40,629 bases of DNA, from NCBI GenBank assembly GCA_036675035.1, contig JAKFFO010000091.1, forward strand, positions 1-40,629, written 5' to 3'. The notes under the pieces are model-generated. The model saw only the letters and a program-made list of their open reading frames with translations, was not told the DNA's origin and searched no databases. Of this stretch, positions 16,637 to 24,959 are shown one piece after another. The position numbers and the translations under genes were made by a program. How positions within the stretch are numbered: position 1 is the stretch's first letter; every line of letters starts with the position of its first letter. This stretch comes from MESE01 sp036675035. Its GTDB lineage: Bacteria > Pseudomonadota > Gammaproteobacteria > Burkholderiales > Burkholderiaceae_D.

Positions 16637-18222
16637 AGGTGATAGGACATCGAAGCGTACTGTTCAAGGAAATTGTTGGGCGCTAGCCGCGCTTGCCAGT
16701 ATGGGTTGTACAGGCTGCCGAGTTCCGTCTTGCCGTCACCGCGTGCCCACAGCTTCTTTGGACGCGAAAAATAGGTTTCGGCCTTGGTCAGGCTGCGCAT
16801 GAAGCCACTGCTGGTGCCGTTGTCCAGCGTGAATCGTCCGCCTGATATCGCGTTACTGGTCGGGATCTTGGAGTCCGCTTTTTCGACTTCGAGGATCAGT
16901 GCCGGCCCGATCAGGTTTTCCTTGTCGGTCTTCTTCAGGTCGAAATAAGTCCGTAATCCGGCACGCGTATCCAGGCTGGTGCCTGCGCCTTTGCCACGCT
17001 GAATGCCGGCTGCGCCCACGGTATTCACGTTCTCGTACACACCGCCGTAGGCATCGGGAGTGCTGGTGCCGAAATTGTTGTTCGGGTTCAGATTGCTGCT
17101 CGGTCCGGCTTGCGCGGCGCCCCAGCCCATCGGTATGAATGGAAATGGAATTGGAATCGGGATCGGTATGCCGAGGATGCTGATCCAGAAGATCGCGATG
17201 CCGAAGAATCCGGTGCCGTCCATCGCGCTCCAGGTTTTTTTGTTAACGCCGATGTGTTTGAGTTCGGTTCCGCCGCGATGCCACAGGTACATCAGCAGCG
17301 CACCGTTCTGGTATGGAATGAAGCGGGTCGGATCGACCACGAATGGTGTCAGGTACATCATTTCGGGAAAGTTCTTCGCCGGCCCGCCATCCTTGGTGCT
17401 GCGATTTTTGGAGAAGCCGTCGAGCGAATCGATCGTGACTTGCGCCATCCGATCGCCTTTCGGGCCGTCCAGGTTCGAGCTGTTGGGATTCTTTTTCTGT
17501 GCAAACGTGAACCATTGCGCCAGATGAATAATCGCCGCCGCGGTACCCGGCGTGCTCAGGTCGGCGTTGGTGTCGTTCAGCTTGATGACGTTGTAGGCGT
17601 CGTTGAAGGTCAACAGGTCTTTTACCGCGCCGAGCGACGATTCGTCGACACCTACCAGTTTGTCGAGAACCTTGGCCGGGTCGAGCCCGATCGTTTGCGC
17701 CACCGTCAAGGCCGTGCCGTAATGGTAGATCGTTTGCGCAACCGAAAGAATGTCGATCAGTATGTCCAACACTTTCACCGTGGCCGGTCCGGCGGTGTTC
17801 ATCACGCTCCGGAATGCCTTGGAAGCGGGCTTGTATGCCTTGACCGGCGTATCCCACAGGATTTTTGCCAGCGGCCCGCCCAGGGACGTCAATACCTGGG
17901 GTACCCAGGAGGCCGGGCCATTGTAGGTTTCGGCGTAGTTGCGCGACCATGAAGTCAGGCCGACTACCTGTGCAACCGCTACCTGGTTGGCGATGATCGC
18001 GCGATTGGTATAGGCGGCAAAGTTGTAATCCCGCGCCTCGGCCAGAACCGCGCTATAGGCAGCCGCGTCCGCGGTATTCTGCAGTTTCATCTTGGAGATG
18101 GACTGCTGGCCCATGGTGTACATCGACACCATTACCAAAATGATGATGGATACGGTGACAAGCGAGAAAACCAGCGCCTGGCCGCGCTGGTTTTCTGGAG
18201 ATGGCGAATAACGCAAAGTCAC
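16630..18222 (-). CDS. TadG-like putative pilus-assembly protein
   Basis: A 530-residue protein with the TadG-like N-terminal segment QRGQALVFSLVTVSIIILVM (one helix) followed by LQNTADAAAYSAVLAEARDYN, the usual N-terminal pattern of TadG-like proteins. A large exported region follows, with a hydrophobic Pro/Ile-rich stretch at about residues 350-375 (IPIPIPIPFPFIPMG). No von Willebrand factor A metal-site motif is evident. The start is GTG 18222; the ribosome binding site is weak. It is the first gene after the flp hairpin. An assembly or tip role is inferred from family and position. Confidence 0.82.
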   Translation of the reverse strand: MTLRYSPSPENQRGQALVFSLVTVSIIILVMVSMYTMGQQSISKMKLQNTADAAAYSAVLAEARDYNFAAYTNRAIIANQVAVAQVVGLTSWSRNYAETYNGPASWVPQVLTSLGGPLAKILWDTPVKAYKPASKAFRSVMNTAGPATVKVLDILIDILSVAQTIYHYGTALTVAQTIGLDPAKVLDKLVGVDESSLGAVKDLLTFNDAYNVIKLNDTNADLSTPGTAAAIIHLAQWFTFAQKKNPNSSNLDGPKGDRMAQVTIDSLDGFSKNRSTKDGGPAKNFPEMMYLTPFVVDPTRFIPYQNGALLMYLWHRGGTELKHIGVNKKTWSAMDGTGFFGIAIFWISILGIPIPIPIPFPFIPMGWGAAQAGPSSNLNPNNNFGTSTPDAYGGVYENVNTVGAAGIQRGKGAGTSLDTRAGLRTYFDLKKTDKENLIGPALILEVEKADSKIPTSNAISGGRFTLDNGTSSGFMRSLTKAETYFSRPKKLWARGDGKTELGSLYNPYWQARLAPNNFLEQYASMSYHLW

Positions 18223-18254
18223 TCACTTATCGAGTTGGCACGCACAGATGAGCT

Positions 18255-18307
18255 GGCAAAGCCATTCCCGTATACATCACAAAGCAAATGATAAGGGAAG
18301 GCTTGCC
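18255..18307 (-). terminator. Long stem-loop between flp and the rest of the tad run
   Basis: GGCAAAGCCATTCCC (18255-18269) pairs with GGGAAGGCTTGCC (18295-18307): 13 base pairs with two single-base bulges and a 25-nt loop. On the minus strand it starts just after the flp stop. No T-run follows, so full termination is unlikely. Such a structure would suit partial read-through or protection of an abundant pilin transcript. Confidence 0.5.
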
Positions 18308-18314
18308 GCGATCA

Positions 18315-18593
18315 TTACTTGTTGCCGGCGTCGTAGCTCGACATGCCCTTGGCTTCAGCCGCTTTTTCCTGCGCCTTGCCTGCAGATTCGGCCGCGGTTG
18401 CTTTGCCGGCGGTAGCGCCTGTACCAGCGACTTCACCTGCGAGGCCGGATACCTGGCCGCGGATGGTTTGGCCGAACATGCTGTAGACGCCGATAGCGGC
18501 AACAGCGATCAACGCGACGATGATGATGTATTCGGTCATGCCTTGGCCGAGTTGGCGGAAGGACGATTTCTTGAAGGATTTGGAGGTTTGCAT
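18315..18593 (-). CDS. flp: Flp major pilin
   Basis: A 92-residue class III prepilin. A basic leader (MQTSKSFKKSSFRQLG) ends in Gly before QGMTEYIIIVALIAVAAIGVY, the canonical Flp cleavage and EY motif followed by the assembly helix. The C-terminal 50 residues are Ala/Gly/Lys-rich. ATG 18593 is preceded by AGAGG at suitable spacing; an upstream in-frame extension lacks support. It is the first gene of the minus-strand run and has a hairpin behind it. No prepilin peptidase gene (TadV/CpaA) is visible in the window. Confidence 0.93.
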   Translation of the reverse strand: MQTSKSFKKSSFRQLGQGMTEYIIIVALIAVAAIGVYSMFGQTIRGQVSGLAGEVAGTGATAGKATAAESAGKAQEKAAEAKGMSSYDAGNK

Positions 18594-18701
18594 GGGTGGC
18601 CTCTTGAGATATACGAGATAAAAATCAAAGTAGTCAGCACCCAGACAAATGTCAGATGCCATGTTGGAGAAGCGGCAACTATAATATCGTACCAACCAGA
18701 A

Positions 18702-18730
18702 TTTTTAAACCTTGGAATGATTTTTATCAA
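18702..18730 (-). promoter_or_regulatory. Candidate promoter for flp and the tad run
   Basis: On the minus strand TTGATA (18725-18730) and TAAAAA (18702-18707) are separated by 17 nt in an AT-rich 308-bp region between divergent genes. This would give a 5' leader of about 100 nt before flp. An alternative -10 (TATTAT) lies nearer the gene. Assignment rests on motif resemblance only. Confidence 0.35.
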
Positions 18731-18901
18731 GAAATACCAACTTTTTTACGATTTGAAACAAACTTGTTGCATTTAAGGTTTCGGTCAGTTAAATAACTGG
18801 ATGCGAAATTTTTTTAATTGCGCCAATTCCCGCAGTTTGTTGTCAAAAAACTCACGTTGCGCTGCGTGGATTGCAGATTCTTAATAATCCAAGGAAAAAA
18901 G

Positions 18902-19807
18902 ATGGACCGATATATTGCAAAGCTCCTCGTGCTGACGGGTTTGGCGGCACTGACTCTGCCGGCGCACGCCGACTACGCACTGGGCCGCTCGGCCTACGCC
19001 AAAGGCGACTACCCGGTTGCGTTGAAGGAGTTCTCGGTCGAGGCATCCAATGGGATGGTAAAGGCGCAAAATTATCTTGGAATAATGTATGAGAACGGTC
19101 ACGGTATTCCGATCGACTACCAGCAGGCGTTGAACTGGTACCGCAAGGCGGCGGAAAAGGGATTTGCGCCGGCCCAGACATCAGTCGGTTATTTTTATGC
19201 AAACGGTCTTGCCGTTCCGAAAGACTATGCGCAAGCGATGGCCTGGTACCGGAAGGCCGCCGAACAGAATTTCGCTCAGGCGCAAAACAATATCGGCTCC
19301 ATGTATGAAACCGGTAAAGGCGTGCCGCTGGATTTGCCGCAAGCGATCGACTGGTACCGCAAGGCGGCGGATAACGGTTCCGCAGCGGGACAAACCAATC
19401 TGGGATTTCTGTACGCGCGGGGAAAGGGTTTGACCAAGGACGACGCGATGGCGGTTACCCTCTACAAGAAAGCTGCCGCGAAAGACCATGCACTCGCGCA
19501 GAACAATCTTGGATTCATGTACGCCGAAGGCCGCAGTGTGCCGCAGGACTACACCACGGCCGCCGCATGGTATCGCAAGGCAGCTGATCAGGGGTTCGGC
19601 CTGGCGCAATACAATCTGGCGCGCCTGTACGAGCAAGGCAAGGGCGTCCCGCAAGACAACGCACAGGCGCTGTCATTTCTGACCCAGTCCGCGAATGCCG
19701 GTTACAAACCGGCGATGCGTCGCCTGGCCAATGTCTATACGCGCGGATTGCTTGGGCAGCCGGCGTCCCCGGACACTGCTCGGCAATGGTCTGAGAAGGC
19801 GCGTTGA
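18902..19807 (+). CDS. Exported Sel1-repeat protein
   Basis: A 301-residue protein with a signal peptide (about 1-21, ending AHA) and six clear plus one partial Sel1-like repeats from about residue 42 to the end. Each is about 36 residues with the pattern AQ-LG-MY--G-GVP-D---A--WYRKAA. Sel1 arrays form alpha-solenoids that scaffold protein-protein contacts, in bacteria often in the envelope. ATG 18902 follows AAGGA at good spacing; an in-frame extension upstream has no support. It is divergent from flp, so it may share regulation with the tad run. Confidence 0.9.
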   Translation: MDRYIAKLLVLTGLAALTLPAHADYALGRSAYAKGDYPVALKEFSVEASNGMVKAQNYLGIMYENGHGIPIDYQQALNWYRKAAEKGFAPAQTSVGYFYANGLAVPKDYAQAMAWYRKAAEQNFAQAQNNIGSMYETGKGVPLDLPQAIDWYRKAADNGSAAGQTNLGFLYARGKGLTKDDAMAVTLYKKAAAKDHALAQNNLGFMYAEGRSVPQDYTTAAAWYRKAADQGFGLAQYNLARLYEQGKGVPQDNAQALSFLTQSANAGYKPAMRRLANVYTRGLLGQPASPDTARQWSEKAR

Positions 19808-19825
19808 GCGCGCGGTCTGAAATAT

Positions 19826-19880
19826 CGAATCGCCCGGCCGGCGCCTGAGCGGCACCCGACCGCATCGCAGAGGCGATTCG
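19826..19880 (+). terminator. Inverted repeat after the Sel1 gene
   Basis: CGAATCGCC (19826-19834) and GGCGATTCG (19872-19880) form a perfect 9-bp stem around a 37-nt GC-rich loop in the 105-nt gap before the transporter gene. No T-run follows. Could be a weak terminator or leader structure. Confidence 0.3.
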
Positions 19881-19912
19881 CACAACATCATATCAAGCAG
19901 GGAGATTGGCAA

Positions 19913-21799
19913 ATGACGGCATTATCGATTGCCGTTGACGGTCCGGAAGATACTGGCAGCGTCCGGGCGTTGTTGACCGATCCGATCTTCGAGGGGGCAT
20001 CGTATCTGGGGTTGGCACGGCTGCTGCCCTATACATCGGAACGGACATTGCAGCCGGGCGAATATTTATATCGTGCGGGCGAGCCGGCGACGCAATTCTT
20101 CTATCTGCTCGACGGCCGTGTCGATCTGATGTCGACAAACCGACAAAGCATCGGTGCCGGCAACCGCCGCCTGGGCGAAGAAGCCGCAACCGACTTCGAT
20201 CATTACCTGGCCGATGCGGTCGCCGTCTCCACAGCCCGGTTTTTGGTCATTTCGCGGCAAAGTCTCGCAATCCTGTTCGATGCCCGGCCGGAGCTGAAAG
20301 CGAAATTTTACTTTTCGTTGATGCAGACGTTTGCCGGTGACCATTTTCACCAGGTCGAAGATGTCAGGAACGAAGACGCAACCCGGTCGGACGGGAGAAA
20401 GGCAACCATCAACTCGATTGAATTGGTCGGTTGGCTGCTTGCTTTCATCTCGCCGGCATTGGTGCTGAATTTCGGTGCGGACTGGGGGCTGGAGAACAAC
20501 GCCACCTATTTTCTCGCGATTTTTTCGTCGACCATTGTCATGTGGATTTTTACGCTGGTGGATGAATACATCCCCGGTATCTTCGCGTTGCTCGCGACGC
20601 TTGCGATGGGCCTGGTCCCTACTCCGGTTATTTTGTCCGGCCTGGCATCGGACGGATTCATGCTCGCGATGAGCGTGCTGGGGCTGGCGGCGGTGATTGT
20701 TTCCTCAGGCTTGAGTTATCGTCTGTTGCTTCTGCTGCTGACCAGGCTGCCGAATACGTCGTTCTGGCAAAACAATGCACTATTGGGGATCGGATTCCTG
20801 ATCACGCCGCTGATACCATCGATCAATGGCAGGATCGCACTGGTGAGTCCGTTCCTGCTCGATATGCTGGAAATCCTGCGGCTGAAGCTCAAGGGACCGG
20901 CCGCGAACCGGCTGGCGGTGTCGGCCTTTGTCGGCGTCAGTTTGCTGTCCGCTATTTTCCTGAGCAGCAAATCCGTCAACTTCGTGATCTTTGCACTTTT
21001 GCCGGACCAGATACAGGACCAGTTTCAATGGTTGAACTGGTTTGCCGCGGCGGCCGCGACCGGCTTGATCCTGTTGGTGTTGTACGGTTTGATGGCCCTG
21101 CCTTTGCTCAAGGGCGGCGAGCCGCCGATACTGCGGCGTGAACAGCTGTCGATTCAACTGACGCTTCTGGGCACGCTGAAACACAAGGAGTGGGCTGCGA
21201 TCATCGGCGTGCTGTTGTTCATGATTGGTGTCGTCACCAGTTCATTGCACAAGGTTTCTTCGCCGTGGCTGGGCATGGCCATCCTGTTCGGCATGCTGCT
21301 GTTCGGCGCCCTTAGCAAAAAGGAATTCCGGGAAAAAATCGACTGGCCCTTCCTGATCTATCTGGCCGGCATCGTCGGCATCACCAGCACGATCAACTAT
21401 CTCGGGCTCAGTCAGCTGATCGCGTCCCGCCTGCCATGGCTGGGCGAATACATGCATACCGACTTCAGCCTGTTCATACTGTTGCTCAGTGTCGTCATTT
21501 TCGTGATGCGCCTGGCGGTGCCGATCAGCGCCACCATCGTCATCATGGCGACCATCCTGATGCCGGTGGCGGTGCATTACGGCGTCAATCCATGGGTGAT
21601 CGGCTTCATCATCCTGATTCTCGGCGAGATGTGGTTTTTTCCGTATCAGTGTTCGTATTACCTGCAATTCAGACAGCAATCCAAAGGAAAGGTTTACGAC
21701 GAAAGCCTGTTCCTGAAATTTAACGCACTCGCGAACCTGGCGAAAATAGCGGCGATCTATGCATCGATGCCTTATTGGAAAGCATTGGGTCTGCTATGA
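19913..21799 (+). CDS. CNB-like domain fused to SLC13/DASS-type anion transporter
   Basis: A 628-residue fusion. Residues about 20-145 form a CNB-like beta-roll (LQPGEYLYRAGEPATQFFYL, LDGRVDLMS), but the cassette region (LGEEAATDFDHYLADAVAVS) has no Arg. From about residue 165 come about 12 transmembrane helices arranged like the divalent-anion:sodium symporter family, with inverted-repeat-like SLSAIFLSSKSVNFVIFALLP and MRLAVPISATIVIMATILMP segments. The SNT-type motifs of classical DASS proteins are not clear, so substrate is unknown. AGGGAGA precedes ATG 19913. The stop overlaps the next gene as ATGA (21796-21799), which links it to a periplasmic binding-protein-like gene and probably to the cyclase gene. 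Confidence 0.85.
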   Translation: MTALSIAVDGPEDTGSVRALLTDPIFEGASYLGLARLLPYTSERTLQPGEYLYRAGEPATQFFYLLDGRVDLMSTNRQSIGAGNRRLGEEAATDFDHYLADAVAVSTARFLVISRQSLAILFDARPELKAKFYFSLMQTFAGDHFHQVEDVRNEDATRSDGRKATINSIELVGWLLAFISPALVLNFGADWGLENNATYFLAIFSSTIVMWIFTLVDEYIPGIFALLATLAMGLVPTPVILSGLASDGFMLAMSVLGLAAVIVSSGLSYRLLLLLLTRLPNTSFWQNNALLGIGFLITPLIPSINGRIALVSPFLLDMLEILRLKLKGPAANRLAVSAFVGVSLLSAIFLSSKSVNFVIFALLPDQIQDQFQWLNWFAAAAATGLILLVLYGLMALPLLKGGEPPILRREQLSIQLTLLGTLKHKEWAAIIGVLLFMIGVVTSSLHKVSSPWLGMAILFGMLLFGALSKKEFREKIDWPFLIYLAGIVGITSTINYLGLSQLIASRLPWLGEYMHTDFSLFILLLSVVIFVMRLAVPISATIVIMATILMPVAVHYGVNPWVIGFIILILGEMWFFPYQCSYYLQFRQQSKGKVYDESLFLKFNALANLAKIAAIYASMPYWKALGLL

Positions 21800-22830
21800 A
21801 AAGAATTCGGCTGGCAATGATTTTTGCGTTCCTGGTCGCGCTCGGCGTCACAGTGCTGGTATTCAATACCGGCAAGCCGCGGCTGCTGATATTGCACAGC
21901 TACGACACCGGCTACTCATGGACGCGCGACGTTGACGTCGGCATTCGCCGCGTGCTCAAGGAAAAAAACGATTACTCGGTGCGCTGGTTCTACATGGATA
22001 CCAAGCGCCATCCGTGGAAGGAATTCAAGGTCAACGCCGGCACGGCGGTCGCCAAACTGATCGACAGCTGGCAACCGACTGTCGTTATCGCGGTCGATGA
22101 CGACGCGCAGGAATATGCAATGAAATCCTTCGTCAACCGGCCCGACATCAAGATTGTCTTTTCCGGCGTCAGCGACTCGCTCGCACATTACGGATACGAC
22201 CAGGCGAACAATGTTACCGGTATTCTGGAACGGAAGCCGTACGGCGCACTGAAAGAGGCATTGCTGCTGATTGCCGCTACCCGAAGCCGTCCCGGCCCTG
22301 TCCGCGTCATGTTCGTTGGCGATACGTCGGAGTCGGTGCGCAACGATGAAAAGGATTTTCGGAAATTCGACTGGGGCCCGATCGAGGTGCTTGATTCGCA
22401 TCTTCCGAAAACGTTCGACGAATGGAAGAACGCCGTCGACTTTGCCGGAAAAAATGATGTGGATTTCATCATCACCGCAAACTACCGGAAAATCCTGCGC
22501 AAAAGAGAAGGACAAGCCCTGGTGCCGCCGCAGGAAATCATCAATTGGACCGAGGCCAATTCGACCGTGCCTCTGATCGGAACCAATGTATTTTTCGTCG
22601 ATGACGGCGGTACGCTGGCAATCGGCACCTCTCCTTATGAGCAGGGCGAAGTCGCGGTATCGATGGCGAACCAGATCCTGAAGCACGGCAAGTCAACGCA
22701 GGAAATCGCCAAGCGGTCAACGCAGCAATTCGTCGTCGCAATGCGTGAATCCGGAATCAGGAAATGGAATATCGCGCTGCCCACGGTATACGAAGCTGCG
22801 GCCAGATCATCGGCCAACTTTCATCCGTAA
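21796..22830 (+). CDS. ABC substrate-binding-like periplasmic protein (PF04392-like)
   Basis: A 344-residue protein. One N-terminal hydrophobic segment (about 5-24) without a clear cleavage site may be a membrane anchor. The rest follows the ABC_sub_bind pattern: RLLILHSYDTGYSWTRDV, WQPTVVIAVDDDAQEYA, IKIVFSGVSD, NVTGILERKPYG and a second lobe with FIITANYR and PLIGTNVFFVDDGG. No ABC permease or ATPase gene is nearby, so it may deliver a ligand to the overlapping SLC13-type protein or to the downstream Cache sensor rather than to an ABC importer; this is inference. Its start overlaps the transporter stop by 4 nt, and the cyclase gene starts 61 nt after its end. Confidence 0.8.
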   Translation: MKRIRLAMIFAFLVALGVTVLVFNTGKPRLLILHSYDTGYSWTRDVDVGIRRVLKEKNDYSVRWFYMDTKRHPWKEFKVNAGTAVAKLIDSWQPTVVIAVDDDAQEYAMKSFVNRPDIKIVFSGVSDSLAHYGYDQANNVTGILERKPYGALKEALLLIAATRSRPGPVRVMFVGDTSESVRNDEKDFRKFDWGPIEVLDSHLPKTFDEWKNAVDFAGKNDVDFIITANYRKILRKREGQALVPPQEIINWTEANSTVPLIGTNVFFVDDGGTLAIGTSPYEQGEVAVSMANQILKHGKSTQEIAKRSTQQFVVAMRESGIRKWNIALPTVYEAAARSSANFHP

Positions 22831-22891
22831 GTATTTGCAGCAGGCGGCGCTCGCGGTATCGATGGCGTCATTCGAAAAGGAAAGCGGAAGA

Positions 22892-24817
22892 ATGGGACCT
22901 ACCAAATCTCTTGTTGCACGTCTGCGCCCGGAAGGCTGGCCAATCGCGATCAAGCTCGCGGTGGCATTTGCCGCAGCCTCGCTGCTGCCGATGTTGCTGG
23001 TGTCTTACTACAATCTCCAGCAAGGCATCGACGTGGCGGAAAAGAGCGAGTCCGAACAGCTGGAGCAGCTCGCATTCAGCACCGGCGGCCGCATCGATCA
23101 GTTGATAAAGGATACCAGGCACACCATTTCTTATTTCAGCTGGAGCGAGGAAGTGATACAGCTGGCCGCGGCGCCGGATGCAAGCAGCAGGCTGCCGGTC
23201 GAAGACAAGATGTCGCGTCTGCTGACTGCAAACAGCGATATCGAACTGTTCATGGTGCTCGACGCCGATGGCAAGGTGCTGGCGGCAAGCAAACCGCAAT
23301 ACCTGGGGCGAGATCTCGCATTCCGCGATTACTTCAAGGCGGCCGCAAGGGGCGCCGAATTTGCATCGGATCTCGAAGTCGGTACCGCGAGCAACAGCCC
23401 GGGAATGTATTTTTCCGCACCGGTACGCAGCGTCGCAGGCCGCATCGCCGGAGTCGCCGTTTTGAAGCTGAAAGGCGCTGCGATTACCCTGATACTCGAA
23501 GAATCGCGCAATCGTGCGCCGTCGCTGACCACCTTTCTGGTCGATGGCGACGGCATCATCATTTACCACCCCGACAAGCAAATGTTGTATCGAAGCCTGG
23601 CGCCATTGTCGGAGGAACTTCAGAAAAAACTTATTGGCGAGAAGCGCTTCGGCATGGGCGTCGCTGCGATTCCGAGCCTCGGCCTCAACGACCTGGCCGC
23701 GAAAGTTGCAAATGCCAGGCAGCCGAGTCATGCGGGCTATATTTCGCCAATCGGCAAGCAGCCGGAGATCGTCGGGTTTGCGCCGTTGTCCGAAACCGAT
23801 TGGCGCGTCGCCGTGTCCGAGAAGGAGGAAGTGTATTCCCGACCGCTGGAAAATCTATTCAACAATGCGCTGAAAAGCGTTGCTCTGATGAGTTTCATAT
23901 TCATTGGCATTGCCGTCCTGCTGGCGCGCACATTTACACGGCCGCTCAAAGCGCTGACCAACTCGGCCAGCGCGATAGAAAACGGCGATATGGAAAATGC
24001 GAAAGTGCAGGTAACCACGCAGGATGAACTCGGGCGCTTTGCGCTGACATTCAATTCGATGGTCGACGGCATCAAGGCGCGGCAGCGCGAACGGGATATC
24101 TTCGGCCGCATGGTGTCGCCCGAAGTGCGGGAAAAGCTGCTGGCCGGCGAACTGAAACTCGGCGGCGAAAATCTGCGGGTGTCGGTGCTGTTTTCGGATA
24201 TCCGGGGTTTCAGCACGATGTCCGAAAAAATGAGCCCGCATGATGTGGTGATGCTGCTGAACGACTACCTGACCGAAATGACCGAAGCGGTCCGCCCGTG
24301 GGGTGGTTATGTCAACAACTTCATCGGCGATGCGATCGTCGTGATTTTCGGAGCGCCGGAAGCGGGAGTCGAATGTGAAACCAGGGCGATACGTGCGGCG
24401 CTTGCCATGCGCCTGCGGCTCGAAGCCTTGAATCTGCGCCGCAAGGAATTGGGCGATCCGGCGATAAAGACCGGCATCGGTATCAGTACCGGTAAAGTGG
24501 TCGCCGGGCAGATCGGATCCCTTGAGCGTTTCATGTACACCGTCATCGGCGATGCGGTGAATGTTGCGGCCCGGCTGGAAGAATTGACCAAGCAATTCAG
24601 CGACAATCCGATCCTTGTCAACGCGGTCACGCGCGACGGATGCAAGCGCACCGAAAACGAGTTGCTACTGGTAGACAAGGGTTTGCAGACAGTGAAAGGC
24701 CGCGAGGAGCCTGTACATGTCTATGCGATATATCCGGGCAATACGGCGTCGGTCAATGCTGCGTCGGACAATGTCGCAGTGGGCGGTTTGGTTGGGATCG
24801 AAGGACAGGCCATCTGA
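22892..24817 (+). CDS. Membrane class III nucleotide cyclase, Cache-HAMP-cyclase
   Basis: A 641-residue sensor enzyme. Helix (about 18-38), periplasmic double-Cache-like domain (about 45-310, with MVLDADGKVLAAS and FLVDGDGIIIYHP), helix (about 327-346), HAMP (about 347-400) and a class III cyclase domain (about 425-615). Metal-binding Asp436 (LFSDIRGFST) and Asp480 (FIGDAIVVIFGAP) and transition-state Arg561 (NVAARLE) are present. Residue 476, normally the Lys that contacts adenine, is Asn (GGYVNNFIGD); the paired position in YTVIGD is Thr550, as in many adenylate cyclases. Substrate preference is therefore uncertain. ATG 22892 follows GGAAAG at good spacing; ATG 22862 would add 10 residues. 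Likely cotranscribed with the two genes upstream. Confidence 0.88.
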   Translation: MGPTKSLVARLRPEGWPIAIKLAVAFAAASLLPMLLVSYYNLQQGIDVAEKSESEQLEQLAFSTGGRIDQLIKDTRHTISYFSWSEEVIQLAAAPDASSRLPVEDKMSRLLTANSDIELFMVLDADGKVLAASKPQYLGRDLAFRDYFKAAARGAEFASDLEVGTASNSPGMYFSAPVRSVAGRIAGVAVLKLKGAAITLILEESRNRAPSLTTFLVDGDGIIIYHPDKQMLYRSLAPLSEELQKKLIGEKRFGMGVAAIPSLGLNDLAAKVANARQPSHAGYISPIGKQPEIVGFAPLSETDWRVAVSEKEEVYSRPLENLFNNALKSVALMSFIFIGIAVLLARTFTRPLKALTNSASAIENGDMENAKVQVTTQDELGRFALTFNSMVDGIKARQRERDIFGRMVSPEVREKLLAGELKLGGENLRVSVLFSDIRGFSTMSEKMSPHDVVMLLNDYLTEMTEAVRPWGGYVNNFIGDAIVVIFGAPEAGVECETRAIRAALAMRLRLEALNLRRKELGDPAIKTGIGISTGKVVAGQIGSLERFMYTVIGDAVNVAARLEELTKQFSDNPILVNAVTRDGCKRTENELLLVDKGLQTVKGREEPVHVYAIYPGNTASVNAASDNVAVGGLVGIEGQAI

Positions 24818-24959
24818 TATGCCAGCCCAACATTGGGTTTCGTGCGCCTCCTGCTGTGCATTATCCGGCCAAACCGCATTCCGTTACCACCGGCTCCGAG
24901 CGAACCCTAAACATGATCTAGGCTAAATCGCCGCGCGGCATCGGCATTATCATAAAAAA

